This document shows positions 1-8,931 of a DNA stretch of 64,000 nucleotides, piece by piece. The notes under the pieces are model-generated. The model saw only the letters and a list, made by a program, of their open reading frames with translations. It did no database searches and was not told where the DNA came from. Positions within the stretch are counted from its first letter, which is position 1. Each line of letters opens with the position of its first letter. A program made the position numbers and the translations under genes. Source of the DNA: Lachnospiraceae bacterium AB2028 (GTDB lineage: Bacteria > Bacillota > Clostridia > Lachnospirales > Lachnospiraceae); NCBI GenBank assembly GCA_000621425.1, contig JHYJ01000003.1:346913-410912 (forward strand), given 5' to 3'.

Positions 1-287
1 TCAATTATCTTTTGGTAATCGATGGGCAATGCTTTCCCGATTTGATCAAATAAGAAACTTTTATAACACCTGTGGCCGGACATGATAAAGATTACATTAT
101 TGTTTCCGACATCTATTGCCAGTCCCATATCATCATAGAACGGTCCCATATCCGTCGTAAGGACAACTATCTTCTCTACAGAATCCAGATCATAAACATA
201 CTCCACAGAATCTACAACTGCCCTTATCTTATGATCAGTCAACGATAAAGAATCTTCATCCGTACTAACGCAGATTTTGTTTGTCAT
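1..287 (-). CDS. hypothetical protein, 3' end cut by window edge
   Basis: The frame opens with ATG at 287 (MTNKICVSTDEDS) and stays open for 95 codons to the left edge, so the C-terminus is missing. The visible part is acidic and soluble, with no signal peptide or membrane segment. It carries a VVLTTDMGPFYDDMGLAI stretch that reads like a small alpha/beta protein of the kind found among Lachnospiraceae immunity-like hypotheticals. I do not recognise a named family. It is on the minus strand like the following genes, 204 bp from the YcxB-like gene. That spacer holds no evident gene or clear regulatory site. Confidence 0.6.
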   Translation of the reverse strand, partial: MTNKICVSTDEDSLSLTDHKIRAVVDSVEYVYDLDSVEKIVVLTTDMGPFYDDMGLAIDVGNNNVIFIMSGHRCYKSFLFDQIGKALPIDYQKII

Positions 288-491
288 ATGATTTTCCCAC
301 CTTTTAAGCTATAGCTCCGGAGCAACTCATTCACTCTATTAATTTAATATATCCCAGGAAGCATAATTCTGGATATCTATCCGGATATCTTTATTGTTTG
401 TTCTATAGTCATAATACCACTATCTCCCTTTATATAAGTTTGTTCGCGTATTCAAAGTCAGCTATGCGTTTATTTATCCTGTTATCACATA

Positions 492-1016
492 TCAAGTGAA
501 TTCGTCAAGAAGAATCCCATTATCCTTCATATAATTCATTATCTCGTTCTCATATCGAACCGGGATTGCAAGAATAGGTGAGGCTTTTTTCTTAGGGATA
601 AAAAACATCCCTGTTCCATACAGCTTTATATATCTAAAATAATCCCATTGATATGTTACTTTTTGCATATTGTGGTTATCATATTCAATACCTTCTTTGC
701 TAAAAGTATATGTCGTTCTTCCCTTTTTTAATAATTGCTTCATTATCATTCCGGAGCTTCGTACATACCCGAATGCACACATGGCACAGAATCCAAATAC
801 CCCTGCGCATATTCCAACAATGATGCTTTTATAGCTTATTGCAAATAACACCGCCAAAACAAAGCATGCCACTGTGATCATACCATACATAATGTAACGC
901 AATCGATAATTACGCACCTTGAATCTGGGATCTTCTTCCAGTTTCAAATCACATAAGATTACATTTACTACATCAAGTGCATATTGCTCATCACGATCTT
1001 CTACTTCAATAATCAT
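492..1016 (-). CDS. YcxB-like membrane protein
   Basis: This is a 174-residue protein with two adjacent hydrophobic segments (about residues 44-64 and 66-86) followed by a cytosolic C-terminal domain. That domain has the pattern YTFSKEGIEY ... YQWDYFRYIKLY ... FFIPKKK, which is the layout of the YcxB-like C-terminal domain: a beta-rich domain after two TM helices, of unknown biochemical role. The start is supported by GGAGAG about 5 bases before the ATG. It lies 32 bp downstream of another membrane-protein gene on the same strand and may be co-transcribed with it. The family assignment comes from pattern recognition. The function is not known. Confidence 0.6.
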   Translation of the reverse strand: MIIEVEDRDEQYALDVVNVILCDLKLEEDPRFKVRNYRLRYIMYGMITVACFVLAVLFAISYKSIIVGICAGVFGFCAMCAFGYVRSSGMIMKQLLKKGRTTYTFSKEGIEYDNHNMQKVTYQWDYFRYIKLYGTGMFFIPKKKASPILAIPVRYENEIMNYMKDNGILLDEFT

Positions 1017-1048
1017 TCAATCTCTCCATATACCGTACAGCATTAACA

Positions 1049-2164
1049 TCATTCCAGCGGCATAGTACTCCTGCCATAATAACGATCTTTCACCTCACTC
1101 CACTTACCGCATCCGTCCTTATTCCAGATTTGGTTCCAATCATGACCAAACCAGTCTTCATACTCAGCATCTGTGCCTACATTATGGTAGGTATGATCAG
1201 TTACTAAAATATGGTCTATAAAGATAGTATCTTTTGGCTGATTAACTGTTATCCATTCCTCTTCAGACAGGTACAGGTAAAAACCGTCAACCCTTTCCAT
1301 ATCGACATCATCTCCAAAACAGAGTGTAAGATATATGTTCCCGCCTATCCGGTTATAAAACACTGATTGTGGACTATAATTAGGAATATTATGGCTGCAG
1401 GAACAAATTCTATCTGTTAAATCCTCCATCATTACATCATATCCACTAAAAAGGCATGTTTTTCCGTCAAAAATGTATGTATAATTCCTTCCGTCAACAA
1501 CTGTCGCTTTTATTCCAAGGATATTTTCTGAATCATATTCAAACCTGTCAGCATCACTGCTGAAGTTCAGTACACTGAGCCCTCTTATCTTACCCACCAT
1601 AATAGGAACCAATACTGACATTAACAGGAGCATTGCAAGTATGACCCATTTCCACTTGATCATTATTTGAATTATACTTAATTTGTCATCAGACCCATTC
1701 GCTTCTTTCTCATGAACAATATGAATACCTATATGGCCAACGCCAAGTATAAGTGATGCGATGATCAAAAAAATATTGATTCCATATATTCCTAAAAAAA
1801 GAAAAGCAAGCACAGGAAGCGTTGCTCCGGCTACAGGGAATCCGCAAAAAGAACTATACTGGTCTTGCATCGTTTTTGGGCTTTTAAAATACCTATGCCA
1901 GTACAATTCGTATAGAATCATCAGAAGAAAGGAAACGATCAGCCAGCAGTTCCACCGGCTCCATCCACGTATATTAAAATCGGAAAACACCAATACAATA
2001 GCACTGGTAAGGATTTCTCCCGTCCTCTCAAAAAATAAAAGAATCTTATTTTCTTTTTGTGCAAACTGATCATATCCTTCCGGTTTATTTTTTGCCCACT
2101 TTATATTAGGAACAAATAACATGATCAGGTATACAAGTCCCACATATGAAAATCCAAAATGCAT
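1049..2164 (-). CDS. polytopic membrane protein of unknown function
   Basis: This 371-residue protein has about six hydrophobic segments in the first 200 residues (clusters near 5-18, 50-60, 72-88, 115-140 and 170-190) and a soluble C-terminal domain of about 170 residues rich in D, Y and W. I do not recognise a family. The start at ATG 2164 (MHFGFSYVG) directly follows the upstream gene's stop at 2166. A longer in-frame start at 2182 would overlap that gene by 17 bases. The tight junction suggests co-transcription with the flavodoxin-fold oxidoreductase gene upstream. Confidence 0.6.
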   Translation of the reverse strand: MHFGFSYVGLVYLIMLFVPNIKWAKNKPEGYDQFAQKENKILLFFERTGEILTSAIVLVFSDFNIRGWSRWNCWLIVSFLLMILYELYWHRYFKSPKTMQDQYSSFCGFPVAGATLPVLAFLFLGIYGINIFLIIASLILGVGHIGIHIVHEKEANGSDDKLSIIQIMIKWKWVILAMLLLMSVLVPIMVGKIRGLSVLNFSSDADRFEYDSENILGIKATVVDGRNYTYIFDGKTCLFSGYDVMMEDLTDRICSCSHNIPNYSPQSVFYNRIGGNIYLTLCFGDDVDMERVDGFYLYLSEEEWITVNQPKDTIFIDHILVTDHTYHNVGTDAEYEDWFGHDWNQIWNKDGCGKWSEVKDRYYGRSTMPLE

Positions 2165-2165
2165 A

Positions 2166-2708
2166 TTAAAGCACCGCACCATTAAGAATTTTATCTACAT
2201 CTGCACCGACAATATCCAATCCCTCAGCTTTAATCTGGTAAACCTCTTCTATCCCGTAAAAAGTATTTGCAAGTGTTTTAACATAACCAAATCCATAATC
2301 GTCAGAAATAATCGGTCCACCGGCAGTTGTTATATAATACAGGCTCTTTGCTTTGCACAGCCCTTTCGGCATCCCGGATTCCGAATAGGTAAATGTCAGT
2401 CCAAGGACATTTATCTGTTCAAAATACTGCTTAAGCATCGCAGGAAAAGACAGGTCATAGTAAGGCGCCGCTATTACGATCGTATCTGCACTTGCAAAAT
2501 CTTTGCCAAGGTCAAACATCGGATCATCATAATTTCCCGCATTCTTTAATGCCTCGCGTCTCTCGATAAACTCTTCATCGACAACGGGAAACTGCACCTC
2601 CTCAAGGCGCACTTCTTTAACTGTATCATTAAAATCACCCAAAAGACGTTTTGCCAGCCTAAATGTTCTTGACTGCTTTCGTACACAGGCATTTACAAAA
2701 AGTATCAT
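2166..2708 (-). CDS. NAD(P)H-dependent oxidoreductase, flavodoxin fold
   Basis: This 180-residue protein is typical in length for the NAD(P)H dehydrogenase/FMN-dependent azoreductase (Flavodoxin_2) family. It begins MILFVNACVRKQSRTFRLA, a first beta-strand followed by an FMN-phosphate-binding loop rich in R/S/T. Later it has DTIVIAAPYYDLSFPAMLKQYFE, matching the family pattern P-x-Y-x-x-x-x-P-x-x-L-K-x-Y-x-D, and a YYITTAGGP loop near residue 125 that contacts flavin. It probably reduces quinones, azo dyes or similar acceptors using FMN, but the substrate cannot be read from sequence. GGGAAGGG lies just before the ATG. It is probably the first gene of a pair with the downstream membrane protein. 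Confidence 0.8.
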   Translation of the reverse strand: MILFVNACVRKQSRTFRLAKRLLGDFNDTVKEVRLEEVQFPVVDEEFIERREALKNAGNYDDPMFDLGKDFASADTIVIAAPYYDLSFPAMLKQYFEQINVLGLTFTYSESGMPKGLCKAKSLYYITTAGGPIISDDYGFGYVKTLANTFYGIEEVYQIKAEGLDIVGADVDKILNGAVL

Positions 2709-2742
2709 AGTCCCTTCCCCCTACACATCTTCTTCTAATATT

Positions 2743-3723
2743 TTAGTTGAAATCATATGCGAATTTGTCGCCAAAATTCTCCTTTACCGTTTCTATCAAC
2801 CGGCTGTACTCCGGGAAACCGCTCTGGTCACCCCTGAATCCGAAACAGTATTCGCCGGCTTTTTCGTTTCCTTCATAAATCACCAGTCTTCGCATATCTC
2901 CTCTGCCATCGCCCCGTTCCGGCGTCATTAATACTCTCCCTATATTCACGCCCCCGAAGGACCTGCCGTCTATATACATTGTCCCTCCGCAGAATAGGAT
3001 CTCATAGGGAATTTTTTTAACAGATTTTTTAAACCTTCCGCATATGAAAAGAGTTGTTCCTCCCAATATCAGCACTACCATTATCATAGATACCACAAGT
3101 ACAAGCCCGTAATCTTCGAGCTGATCCTGTACGATCATAGATATCAGTATCCAAGAAAACAGCACTGTCAGAAACCCGAACATGCACTTTATCATCAGTC
3201 CGGTCCTTTTGTTAAATTTTTCAGCCAGCTCTGTTGCAGGTATGGCAAAAGAATGCACAGCCACATCATTCAGTTCAACACCACCATAGACCGAACGGTA
3301 CTTCTTTCTCATACCGTCCTCTATTATCTTTGCCAGTCTTCCTGCATCCCGGCCTCCAAGAAATGAACACTTTACCTCATGCTTTCCGTCCTTGCTGATA
3401 ATTTCTATCCATCTTTTTGTCACAGGGACAAAATAGTAATAATGTGTATCCACATTCATATACATATCATTTTCCGCAAAGAGATATTCTTTGTTCTTCA
3501 GATATATGCCATTAGCATCAGCTTCTATGGATTTTCCGATACCGCCTATGATAGCGATGATACTGCTAAGTATAATGGCAACCCCCAGCAGCGGAATAAA
3601 CAGGTTTTCGTCCATTCCAAAAGCCAGCGCTATCACCAGGATCAGGCAGCCACACGCATACCCGCTTACAATCCCACTCGGAACTCCCCTGAACAGGTTA
3701 CTCTTAAATACTTCGCGTTTCAT
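2743..3723 (-). CDS. hypothetical membrane protein with two helical hairpins
   Basis: This is a 326-residue protein with two pairs of hydrophobic segments (about residues 18-38 with 42-64, and 183-203 with 209-230). They are separated by a soluble domain of about 115 residues and followed by a C-terminal domain of about 95 residues. The architecture recalls proteins built from repeated TM-hairpin plus PH-like domains (bPH/YcxB type), but no motif is decisive. The SD is GAGG ahead of the ATG at 3723. It is 34 bp upstream of the oxidoreductase gene on the same strand. Confidence 0.55.
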   Translation of the reverse strand: MKREVFKSNLFRGVPSGIVSGYACGCLILVIALAFGMDENLFIPLLGVAIILSSIIAIIGGIGKSIEADANGIYLKNKEYLFAENDMYMNVDTHYYYFVPVTKRWIEIISKDGKHEVKCSFLGGRDAGRLAKIIEDGMRKKYRSVYGGVELNDVAVHSFAIPATELAEKFNKRTGLMIKCMFGFLTVLFSWILISMIVQDQLEDYGLVLVVSMIMVVLILGGTTLFICGRFKKSVKKIPYEILFCGGTMYIDGRSFGGVNIGRVLMTPERGDGRGDMRRLVIYEGNEKAGEYCFGFRGDQSGFPEYSRLIETVKENFGDKFAYDFN

Positions 3724-3779
3724 TTTCCAAATCCTCTAATATAAACCTTCCGTATCACTTGGTTCATAGTATCCTGGTA

Positions 3780-5093
3780 TTATTTCACATCATCTGACAC
3801 CAGACTGAATTCATTCATAAGCCTTGCCATAACGACCCGGTCCCCTGAACCCGGCTCAGTTTCCGGTTTCATCTTTTCTATGTATCCGAAACGATAATCC
3901 ACCCCGTTTATTGCGTAACCCATACTGTATTTATTATCAACTTTACCCGAATAAAACTCTATATCGTCTTTTTTGACCGCGACTAAGGTTTTAATGAAGC
4001 AATAAATCGCATATATAGGGAAAAACTGGGCTGTCAGCAGAAGCAAAGTTCCTCTGCCATGATGCAGGCGAAACACAAGCAGATAAAGAATACAGGCTGC
4101 AACTGCGGCCACTACAAGAGATATGGGAATAAGCATAAACGCCGATCCGAGTTTATACCTGATAAATCTCTTTTTTGTTTCTTCGCTTACAGATATACGC
4201 GTCAGATGCTGTTCCTGCACAGCCTTATCTACGCTCTTTCTTACACCTTCGCCCTCTGTTACCTGGTTCGGCTTTTTTTCATATGCCAGAATACTCTCTC
4301 TCATTTCCAGAAACCGGACCCCAGGATTATATTTCAGACAGTATTCATATAACGCATTCAGATCACTTTCGGGTTTTCCTTTTGTTATGGATAAAGCAAC
4401 TGCCTTACCTTTATTTGTTCTTATAATGATCTTATATGTATAATACTCTTCGGAACGTCCGCTATATCTCATTCCGATACGTCTTGTATGCCATGTCTGT
4501 GCTATCTGAAGAGACGAGATATCCTCATATGCGACCGCCGCAACTCCTGCAGATGAACCTATCACCATCTCAGGAGCCAAAAAAATCCCTGTGCTGCATA
4601 AGTATTCCGTATGCTCCGAATTAGCCTGTTCATCTATCTGCTCTCTTGTGAAATGCTTATCTCCGCATCTGGGAAAATAACTCTTAATGACATCAAGGGT
4701 CCGGTCCACCTGAATACCGGCTATTGCTACTATCAGGCCGGTAATACCAAACACCAGATGAGGGATATAACAGAGATCATCAGTGCCTCTTACTTTGTTG
4801 ATGATCCCGATGGTGCACAGCAGTACCGATACAAACAGTATACCGAGCGTAATGAACATTAATAATCCGTTTTCATTAACGAAACTGCATAACACTTTAT
4901 TGGTATACCAGTCACGGCGCGGGGGTATCCTGACTCCATTAAAGTAAGATTCAATGACCCTGTTGAGTTCTTTTTCTGTTCCGATAAACTTAAGACCATG
5001 TTCCTTACAGATATCGATCAGTTCATTCCTGGTCCACCGGTATTTTTTAAACTCATTGTAATTCTTTATTTTGTCAAACTCAGGTCTCTTCAT
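3780..5093 (-). CDS. SAP-like domain membrane protein
   Basis: This 437-residue protein begins with about 55 residues of a SAP-like helix-extended-helix module (MKRPEFDKIKNYNEF ... DICKEHGLKFIGTEKEL). The same module starts the DUF6434 protein at 33477-34112. It is followed by one TM pair (about residues 75-100 and 110-128), a soluble region with VVAMARL-type beta content, a second TM pair (about 318-370) and a short C-terminal domain. SAP modules usually bind nucleic acid. Here the module is fused to a membrane body, so its role is unclear. GGGAAGAG precedes the ATG. Nothing else in the neighbourhood points to a pathway. Confidence 0.55.
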   Translation of the reverse strand: MKRPEFDKIKNYNEFKKYRWTRNELIDICKEHGLKFIGTEKELNRVIESYFNGVRIPPRRDWYTNKVLCSFVNENGLLMFITLGILFVSVLLCTIGIINKVRGTDDLCYIPHLVFGITGLIVAIAGIQVDRTLDVIKSYFPRCGDKHFTREQIDEQANSEHTEYLCSTGIFLAPEMVIGSSAGVAAVAYEDISSLQIAQTWHTRRIGMRYSGRSEEYYTYKIIIRTNKGKAVALSITKGKPESDLNALYEYCLKYNPGVRFLEMRESILAYEKKPNQVTEGEGVRKSVDKAVQEQHLTRISVSEETKKRFIRYKLGSAFMLIPISLVVAAVAACILYLLVFRLHHGRGTLLLLTAQFFPIYAIYCFIKTLVAVKKDDIEFYSGKVDNKYSMGYAINGVDYRFGYIEKMKPETEPGSGDRVVMARLMNEFSLVSDDVK

Positions 5094-5312
5094 TCTCTTC
5101 CCATTGATGGTCTGTCATATCTACTTCACCATTTTTACTTCTATATTAATGTAGTTTAACACACCATCCTCCATAGAACAAAAAGTATCGATAATTGCTT
5201 TTCCGCTGCTAACAGTGGTATAACCCAGGGTAAAAAAACTGATAATTCAGTATAACACATAACCGTAATCGGTTGTCGAAATGCGTATTTGGTCACTGAA
5301 GATATTATAAAA

Positions 5313-5345
5313 ATCCCCGGCATACCACTTGGATATGTCGGGGAT
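5313..5345 (-). terminator. rho-independent terminator of the HD-domain gene
   Basis: Read on the minus strand, the stem ATCCCCGACATA pairs with TATGCCGGGGAT (one mismatch) around a loop of about 9 nt and is followed by TTTTTATAAT. It lies 22 bp past the stop of the HD-domain gene. The rest of 5094-5367 is AT-rich and holds no gene. Confidence 0.8.
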
Positions 5346-5367
5346 AGCCTTGCATTCTGTATGATAT

Positions 5368-5838
5368 TTATTCTCCTAAGACTTTGAGCAGATCCTCATA
5401 TGCCATATCAAGCTCTTTAGAGAATTTATTCAGGTAATACTCTTTTGTATTTTGAGCATATCTTTTGGCAAAATTTCTATCAGCTTTTTTAGCATCTTTC
5501 AGGTTATCTATCCTGTCGGCATTTTTGACAGCCTTGGCAATCGGGTTATTAAGGATAGCGTCTATGTAATCCCTGGATTTTACTTCCTTACGCTTTGTAA
5601 GGAGCTTAACCGCTTCAAGCACATCCTTGTTGGATATTTTTAGAATTTCTTCCTCTGTTGTGTCGGTATCCTCTAATACGTCATGGAGCAGTCCCGCCGC
5701 TACATAATCATCGCCATATCCGGACGCAATGAGGCTTTCTGCTACTCTATATGGGTGGTTGATATAATCTTCACCATTTTTTCTTTTCTGACCTTTATGC
5801 TTAATTTTTGCAAACTCATATATTTCTTTAATAACCAT
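5368..5838 (-). CDS. HD-domain phosphohydrolase (RelA/SpoT-type HD)
   Basis: This is a 156-residue stand-alone HD domain. H14, then NHPYRVA with H28, then LLHDVLEDTDTT with H52-D53, then NADRIDNL form the metal-binding H...HD...D pattern of the HD_4 family, related to the hydrolase half of RelA/SpoT and to MESH1-type small alarmone hydrolases. It probably hydrolyses a phosphorylated nucleotide such as (p)ppGpp, but no synthetase domain is present and the substrate is inferred. AAGGAG lies 8 bases before the ATG. It is 35 bp downstream of the sigma factor gene on the same strand, so the two are probably co-transcribed. The terminator at 5313-5345 ends the unit. Confidence 0.8.
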   Translation of the reverse strand: MVIKEIYEFAKIKHKGQKRKNGEDYINHPYRVAESLIASGYGDDYVAAGLLHDVLEDTDTTEEEILKISNKDVLEAVKLLTKRKEVKSRDYIDAILNNPIAKAVKNADRIDNLKDAKKADRNFAKRYAQNTKEYYLNKFSKELDMAYEDLLKVLGE

Positions 5839-5873
5839 ATTCGTGACTCCTTTTTATACGATCCGTGGAAATT

Positions 5874-6641
5874 TTATTTTTGACATAAGTGATAAACTTC
5901 CTCAAGACGAGTCTTAAGCTTATTACGGCTTTGACTCAGTCTCGACTTTACCGTGTTAATTCCACATCCCTGTGCTTTAGAGATTTCCTCGATAGACATG
6001 CCATCAAAGTAGAACATGCTTATTGCTTCTCTCTGCTGGTCAGATAAAGCATCATCCATACACTCAAGTATTTCATCGAGGGTCTCGTTTTCGATATATT
6101 TATCCTCAAGCATTCCGCTGCCTATATTATTCTGTCTCTTAACTAAAGGGTTCACTTCATAGCGGGGCTCGTTTTCGATATATTCATCCTCAAGCGTTCT
6201 GCTGCCTATATTATTCTGTCTCTCGACTAAAGGGGTCACTTCATCGCATTTCTTAGTTTTGTAGAATCCCCAAAAAGGCGCAGTGCTGATCTGTGTTTCA
6301 TCAATTTCTGAAATATCCGCACTCATGCGAATCTTGCTCGCTTTTTCAGCGTCAAAAAAGGTGTTCGTGAATATTGTACTGAACCAGGTGCGAAAACTAG
6401 CCTTTTTCTCATCGAAACGGTCAAGATTTCTCCAGACCTTTACAATCGAATCCTGAAAAAGATCATCAAAGGATAAGCGGCTTCGCTGCTCTTCAGATAA
6501 CTTATTATAGAAGATCCCTTCAGCAATCTTACTGCATGCTAAATAGATCTCAGAAAATGCTTCCTCATTTCCTTCACGATAAGAAACTATCATCTCGTTA
6601 AGACTCTGGTTATCATTGCAGATACTCGCCATGTTCTCCAT
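5874..6641 (-). CDS. RNA polymerase sigma-70 family (ECF-like) factor
   Basis: The protein is 255 residues. Residues about 15-110 form a sigma region 2 (FDDLFQDSIVKVWRNLDRFD and FRTWFSTIFTNTF). The last 65 residues form region 4 with a helix-turn-helix (MSIEEISKAQGCGINTVKSRL). The linker between them is unusually long and contains a tandem duplication of 28 residues (EVTPLVERQNNIGS.../EVNPLVKRQNNIGS...). GGAGGTG sits 7 bases before the ATG. No anti-sigma gene is adjacent. The neighbour downstream is an HD hydrolase. Targets cannot be deduced. Confidence 0.85.
   Translation of the reverse strand: MENMASICNDNQSLNEMIVSYREGNEEAFSEIYLACSKIAEGIFYNKLSEEQRSRLSFDDLFQDSIVKVWRNLDRFDEKKASFRTWFSTIFTNTFFDAEKASKIRMSADISEIDETQISTAPFWGFYKTKKCDEVTPLVERQNNIGSRTLEDEYIENEPRYEVNPLVKRQNNIGSGMLEDKYIENETLDEILECMDDALSDQQREAISMFYFDGMSIEEISKAQGCGINTVKSRLSQSRNKLKTRLEEVYHLCQK
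6084..6251 (-). repeat. 84-bp in-frame tandem duplication inside the sigma factor gene
   Basis: Two direct copies start at 6084 and 6168 (both with CTCGTTTTCGATATAT) and are in the same reading frame. Each adds 28 residues ending in YIENE to the linker between sigma regions 2 and 4. The copies differ at several positions (for example K/E and T/N changes), so the duplication is not brand new. Confidence 0.9.
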
Positions 6642-6818
6642 GTTTACACCTCCGAAAGGGTGTGAGGAATCCGTCCTACATACGGTATCCAGCGCTTTAC
6701 TGAATAATTGTCAGTGAAGCTAATCTGCAATATTTAATTGTCTTAACGAATTATTTTTCTCCGTTCGTAATATTACATCATATTACATTTAGAATCATAT
6801 GTCAATATATTTTTTAAA

Positions 6819-8807
6819 TTATTTTTGTTCCAGTTCTTTTTCCATAACGGTGGTATTATCGTTTCTCATTTTTTTCACCTCATCATTGTTTAGCATTTCC
6901 ATATTTAATTTTAACCCTGTTTTCTTTACTCCGGTTCGTTTCTGCCCGTCCAAATAAGATTCTATCTCCAGTTCCGGAATATCATCCTCCAACTGTTCAA
7001 GAAATATTCTAAAAATCATTTCTTTCTCTATATCCATGCATTTATATAAAATAACAACTATTCTATTATAATTCTGCGGCCGTTTATTTTTTATGTACTC
7101 AGCCAGCAAATACGCTTTCTCCATAGTCGGAAAATTATTATGATTTTTCAAAAAGAATGTCCTTGCACTTACATCAAGGGTGTACACATCATAATTTTTT
7201 TTATTTGATGAAGAAAAACTGTTATATCGGCAATTCCCATTAAAATCAAAATCGAGAATTATTCTGGCATCATTACCTCCTCCTCCATTCCCCCCTACGC
7301 TTATTGGTGTAGCAAACAGGCTGCAATATGCCGCTTGATTTAAATCATAGCTATCTTTTATTTCCCTTAACTGTTCTCGAAATCTCTCTGCATCTTCTTT
7401 TAACTTGGACAAACTAAATATATCCTCTGAATTATACAAACTATGCGCAAACATATTTCGTATATCTTTATAATGTTTCAAGTTTAATCCCAGTTCACAT
7501 ACCTTTTTTTCGAGCGGAGATAAATCTGATTCATTTCTTTTCGACAACCTTTGCGCTATATCCATAAAATATTTTTCTGCACTTTCACGATAAGTTCTTT
7601 CCTCGCCCGTATGTCCCTTCGCACTGATGAATGAAGCAGTGTTTATATCGCGAAGAGCTTCCAATCCCGTTGCCAATCCCAATCCCATACGATTCTGATC
7701 AAAAAACCACCATGTCAGGTTAAATTTCAAATCCGTATCTGAGGAAGGTACTATGGAACAATTTTCTCCCACGCAGAATTTCTCTCTCAGTACCATTTCA
7801 ATCATTTCCCTGATCCCGGTATATCGATTGTTTTCGGAACGATTGCTCACGTCGGTTTCAAGATTTACTAATGCTTTTTTTATCTCCGCAAACGCATTCA
7901 ATTGTATTGCAAGATCAAAGTCTTCCAAATCTTTTTTTAATCTCGCGTCTTCTATCAAAGGAAGCATGGAAACGGCGTTTCCCGTATTCTTAAACTCTGA
8001 TACTCCATTCGTCAGATCCAAAATCTGTGCCAATTCGCTCAAGTCGACGATTGGTGCAACACCATTAAGTTCGCGTCTGACATCGAGATTTCCATAGTAA
8101 ATATGCCTAATACAAATATCATACTTCGTGATGTTCTTAATGTAATTGAATATTATCAGATTATAGACAGGCAAAGATCTGAATGAATGCGTAATATCAA
8201 AGGCCACATCATACGAATAGTCCGTCGTGAGAAAGCCCTCTATCCCTTTCAAAATGGCATAGTTTTCTTGTAATTCTTCTCCATTGATACCATATTTTGT
8301 CAATAATACTCGTACAATGGGGGTTGAATTCTTATATTTTTCAAAAGTTCTTCCCCAGAAATCCGTCTCTGATAATATATCTGATATCTCATTTCCGTAC
8401 TCCTCTAACGATTTCTCGTCAGTCCCTATACCATTATCTCTTTCTATATCAACCAGCCTGAGGTATTTGTCATCCTGTAAATATGACTTGTCGTCTTCCC
8501 CCGCCATCGTAAGCGAAGCATAAAACTGGTGCCATACCGATTTTACCGTACCTAAAATGAATATGATATCCGGTACAAAACAGTCAATAAGAGGTTCTGA
8601 TACAAAATTCGTCATTTTGTCCTTACCATCTTTTTGGTATGGCTTTCCTTCAAACATATACTGTGTTTTTGTGTATCCTGCATCTTCCGTAGCTTTGTCA
8701 AGATTACCGGTGCCAAGTGTAAGCATCAATATTCGCTTTTTTTTCTGATTGATTCGTTCACTTTCCAATATTTCCACCTTTTCCAACACGTCCTGCGGAA
8801 TATTCAT
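6819..8807 (-). CDS. CARF-HEPN CRISPR ancillary ribonuclease (Csx1/Csm6-like, TM1812 family)
   Basis: The protein is 662 residues. The N-terminal Rossmann-like CARF domain starts RILMLTLGTGNLDKA and contains the family signature YDVAFDITHSFRSLPVYN at about residue 200, a variant of the DxTHG motif with Ser for Gly. The middle carries a HEPN active site, RNMFAH (R450 to H455), matching R-x4-6-H. By family knowledge, cyclic oligoadenylate made by a type III CRISPR Cas10 binds CARF and switches on HEPN RNase activity. About 180 further residues follow a glycine-rich linker (GGNGGGG) and are not explained by either domain. GGAGG precedes the ATG. No cas10, csm or cmr gene is present in the window, which is unusual. 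Confidence 0.85.
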   Translation of the reverse strand: MNIPQDVLEKVEILESERINQKKKRILMLTLGTGNLDKATEDAGYTKTQYMFEGKPYQKDGKDKMTNFVSEPLIDCFVPDIIFILGTVKSVWHQFYASLTMAGEDDKSYLQDDKYLRLVDIERDNGIGTDEKSLEEYGNEISDILSETDFWGRTFEKYKNSTPIVRVLLTKYGINGEELQENYAILKGIEGFLTTDYSYDVAFDITHSFRSLPVYNLIIFNYIKNITKYDICIRHIYYGNLDVRRELNGVAPIVDLSELAQILDLTNGVSEFKNTGNAVSMLPLIEDARLKKDLEDFDLAIQLNAFAEIKKALVNLETDVSNRSENNRYTGIREMIEMVLREKFCVGENCSIVPSSDTDLKFNLTWWFFDQNRMGLGLATGLEALRDINTASFISAKGHTGEERTYRESAEKYFMDIAQRLSKRNESDLSPLEKKVCELGLNLKHYKDIRNMFAHSLYNSEDIFSLSKLKEDAERFREQLREIKDSYDLNQAAYCSLFATPISVGGNGGGGNDARIILDFDFNGNCRYNSFSSSNKKNYDVYTLDVSARTFFLKNHNNFPTMEKAYLLAEYIKNKRPQNYNRIVVILYKCMDIEKEMIFRIFLEQLEDDIPELEIESYLDGQKRTGVKKTGLKLNMEMLNNDEVKKMRNDNTTVMEKELEQK

Positions 8808-8931
8808 TTCCTCTTACCTCCCATATGATCCTTTAAGTGCTGTTTTCAGATGACCGTAATCTCCAGTGTAAAATGCAGTTTTATTTACTTAACCTGCAGC
8901 AGATTTTCCAATTTAAGTCCGTCCATTTTTC

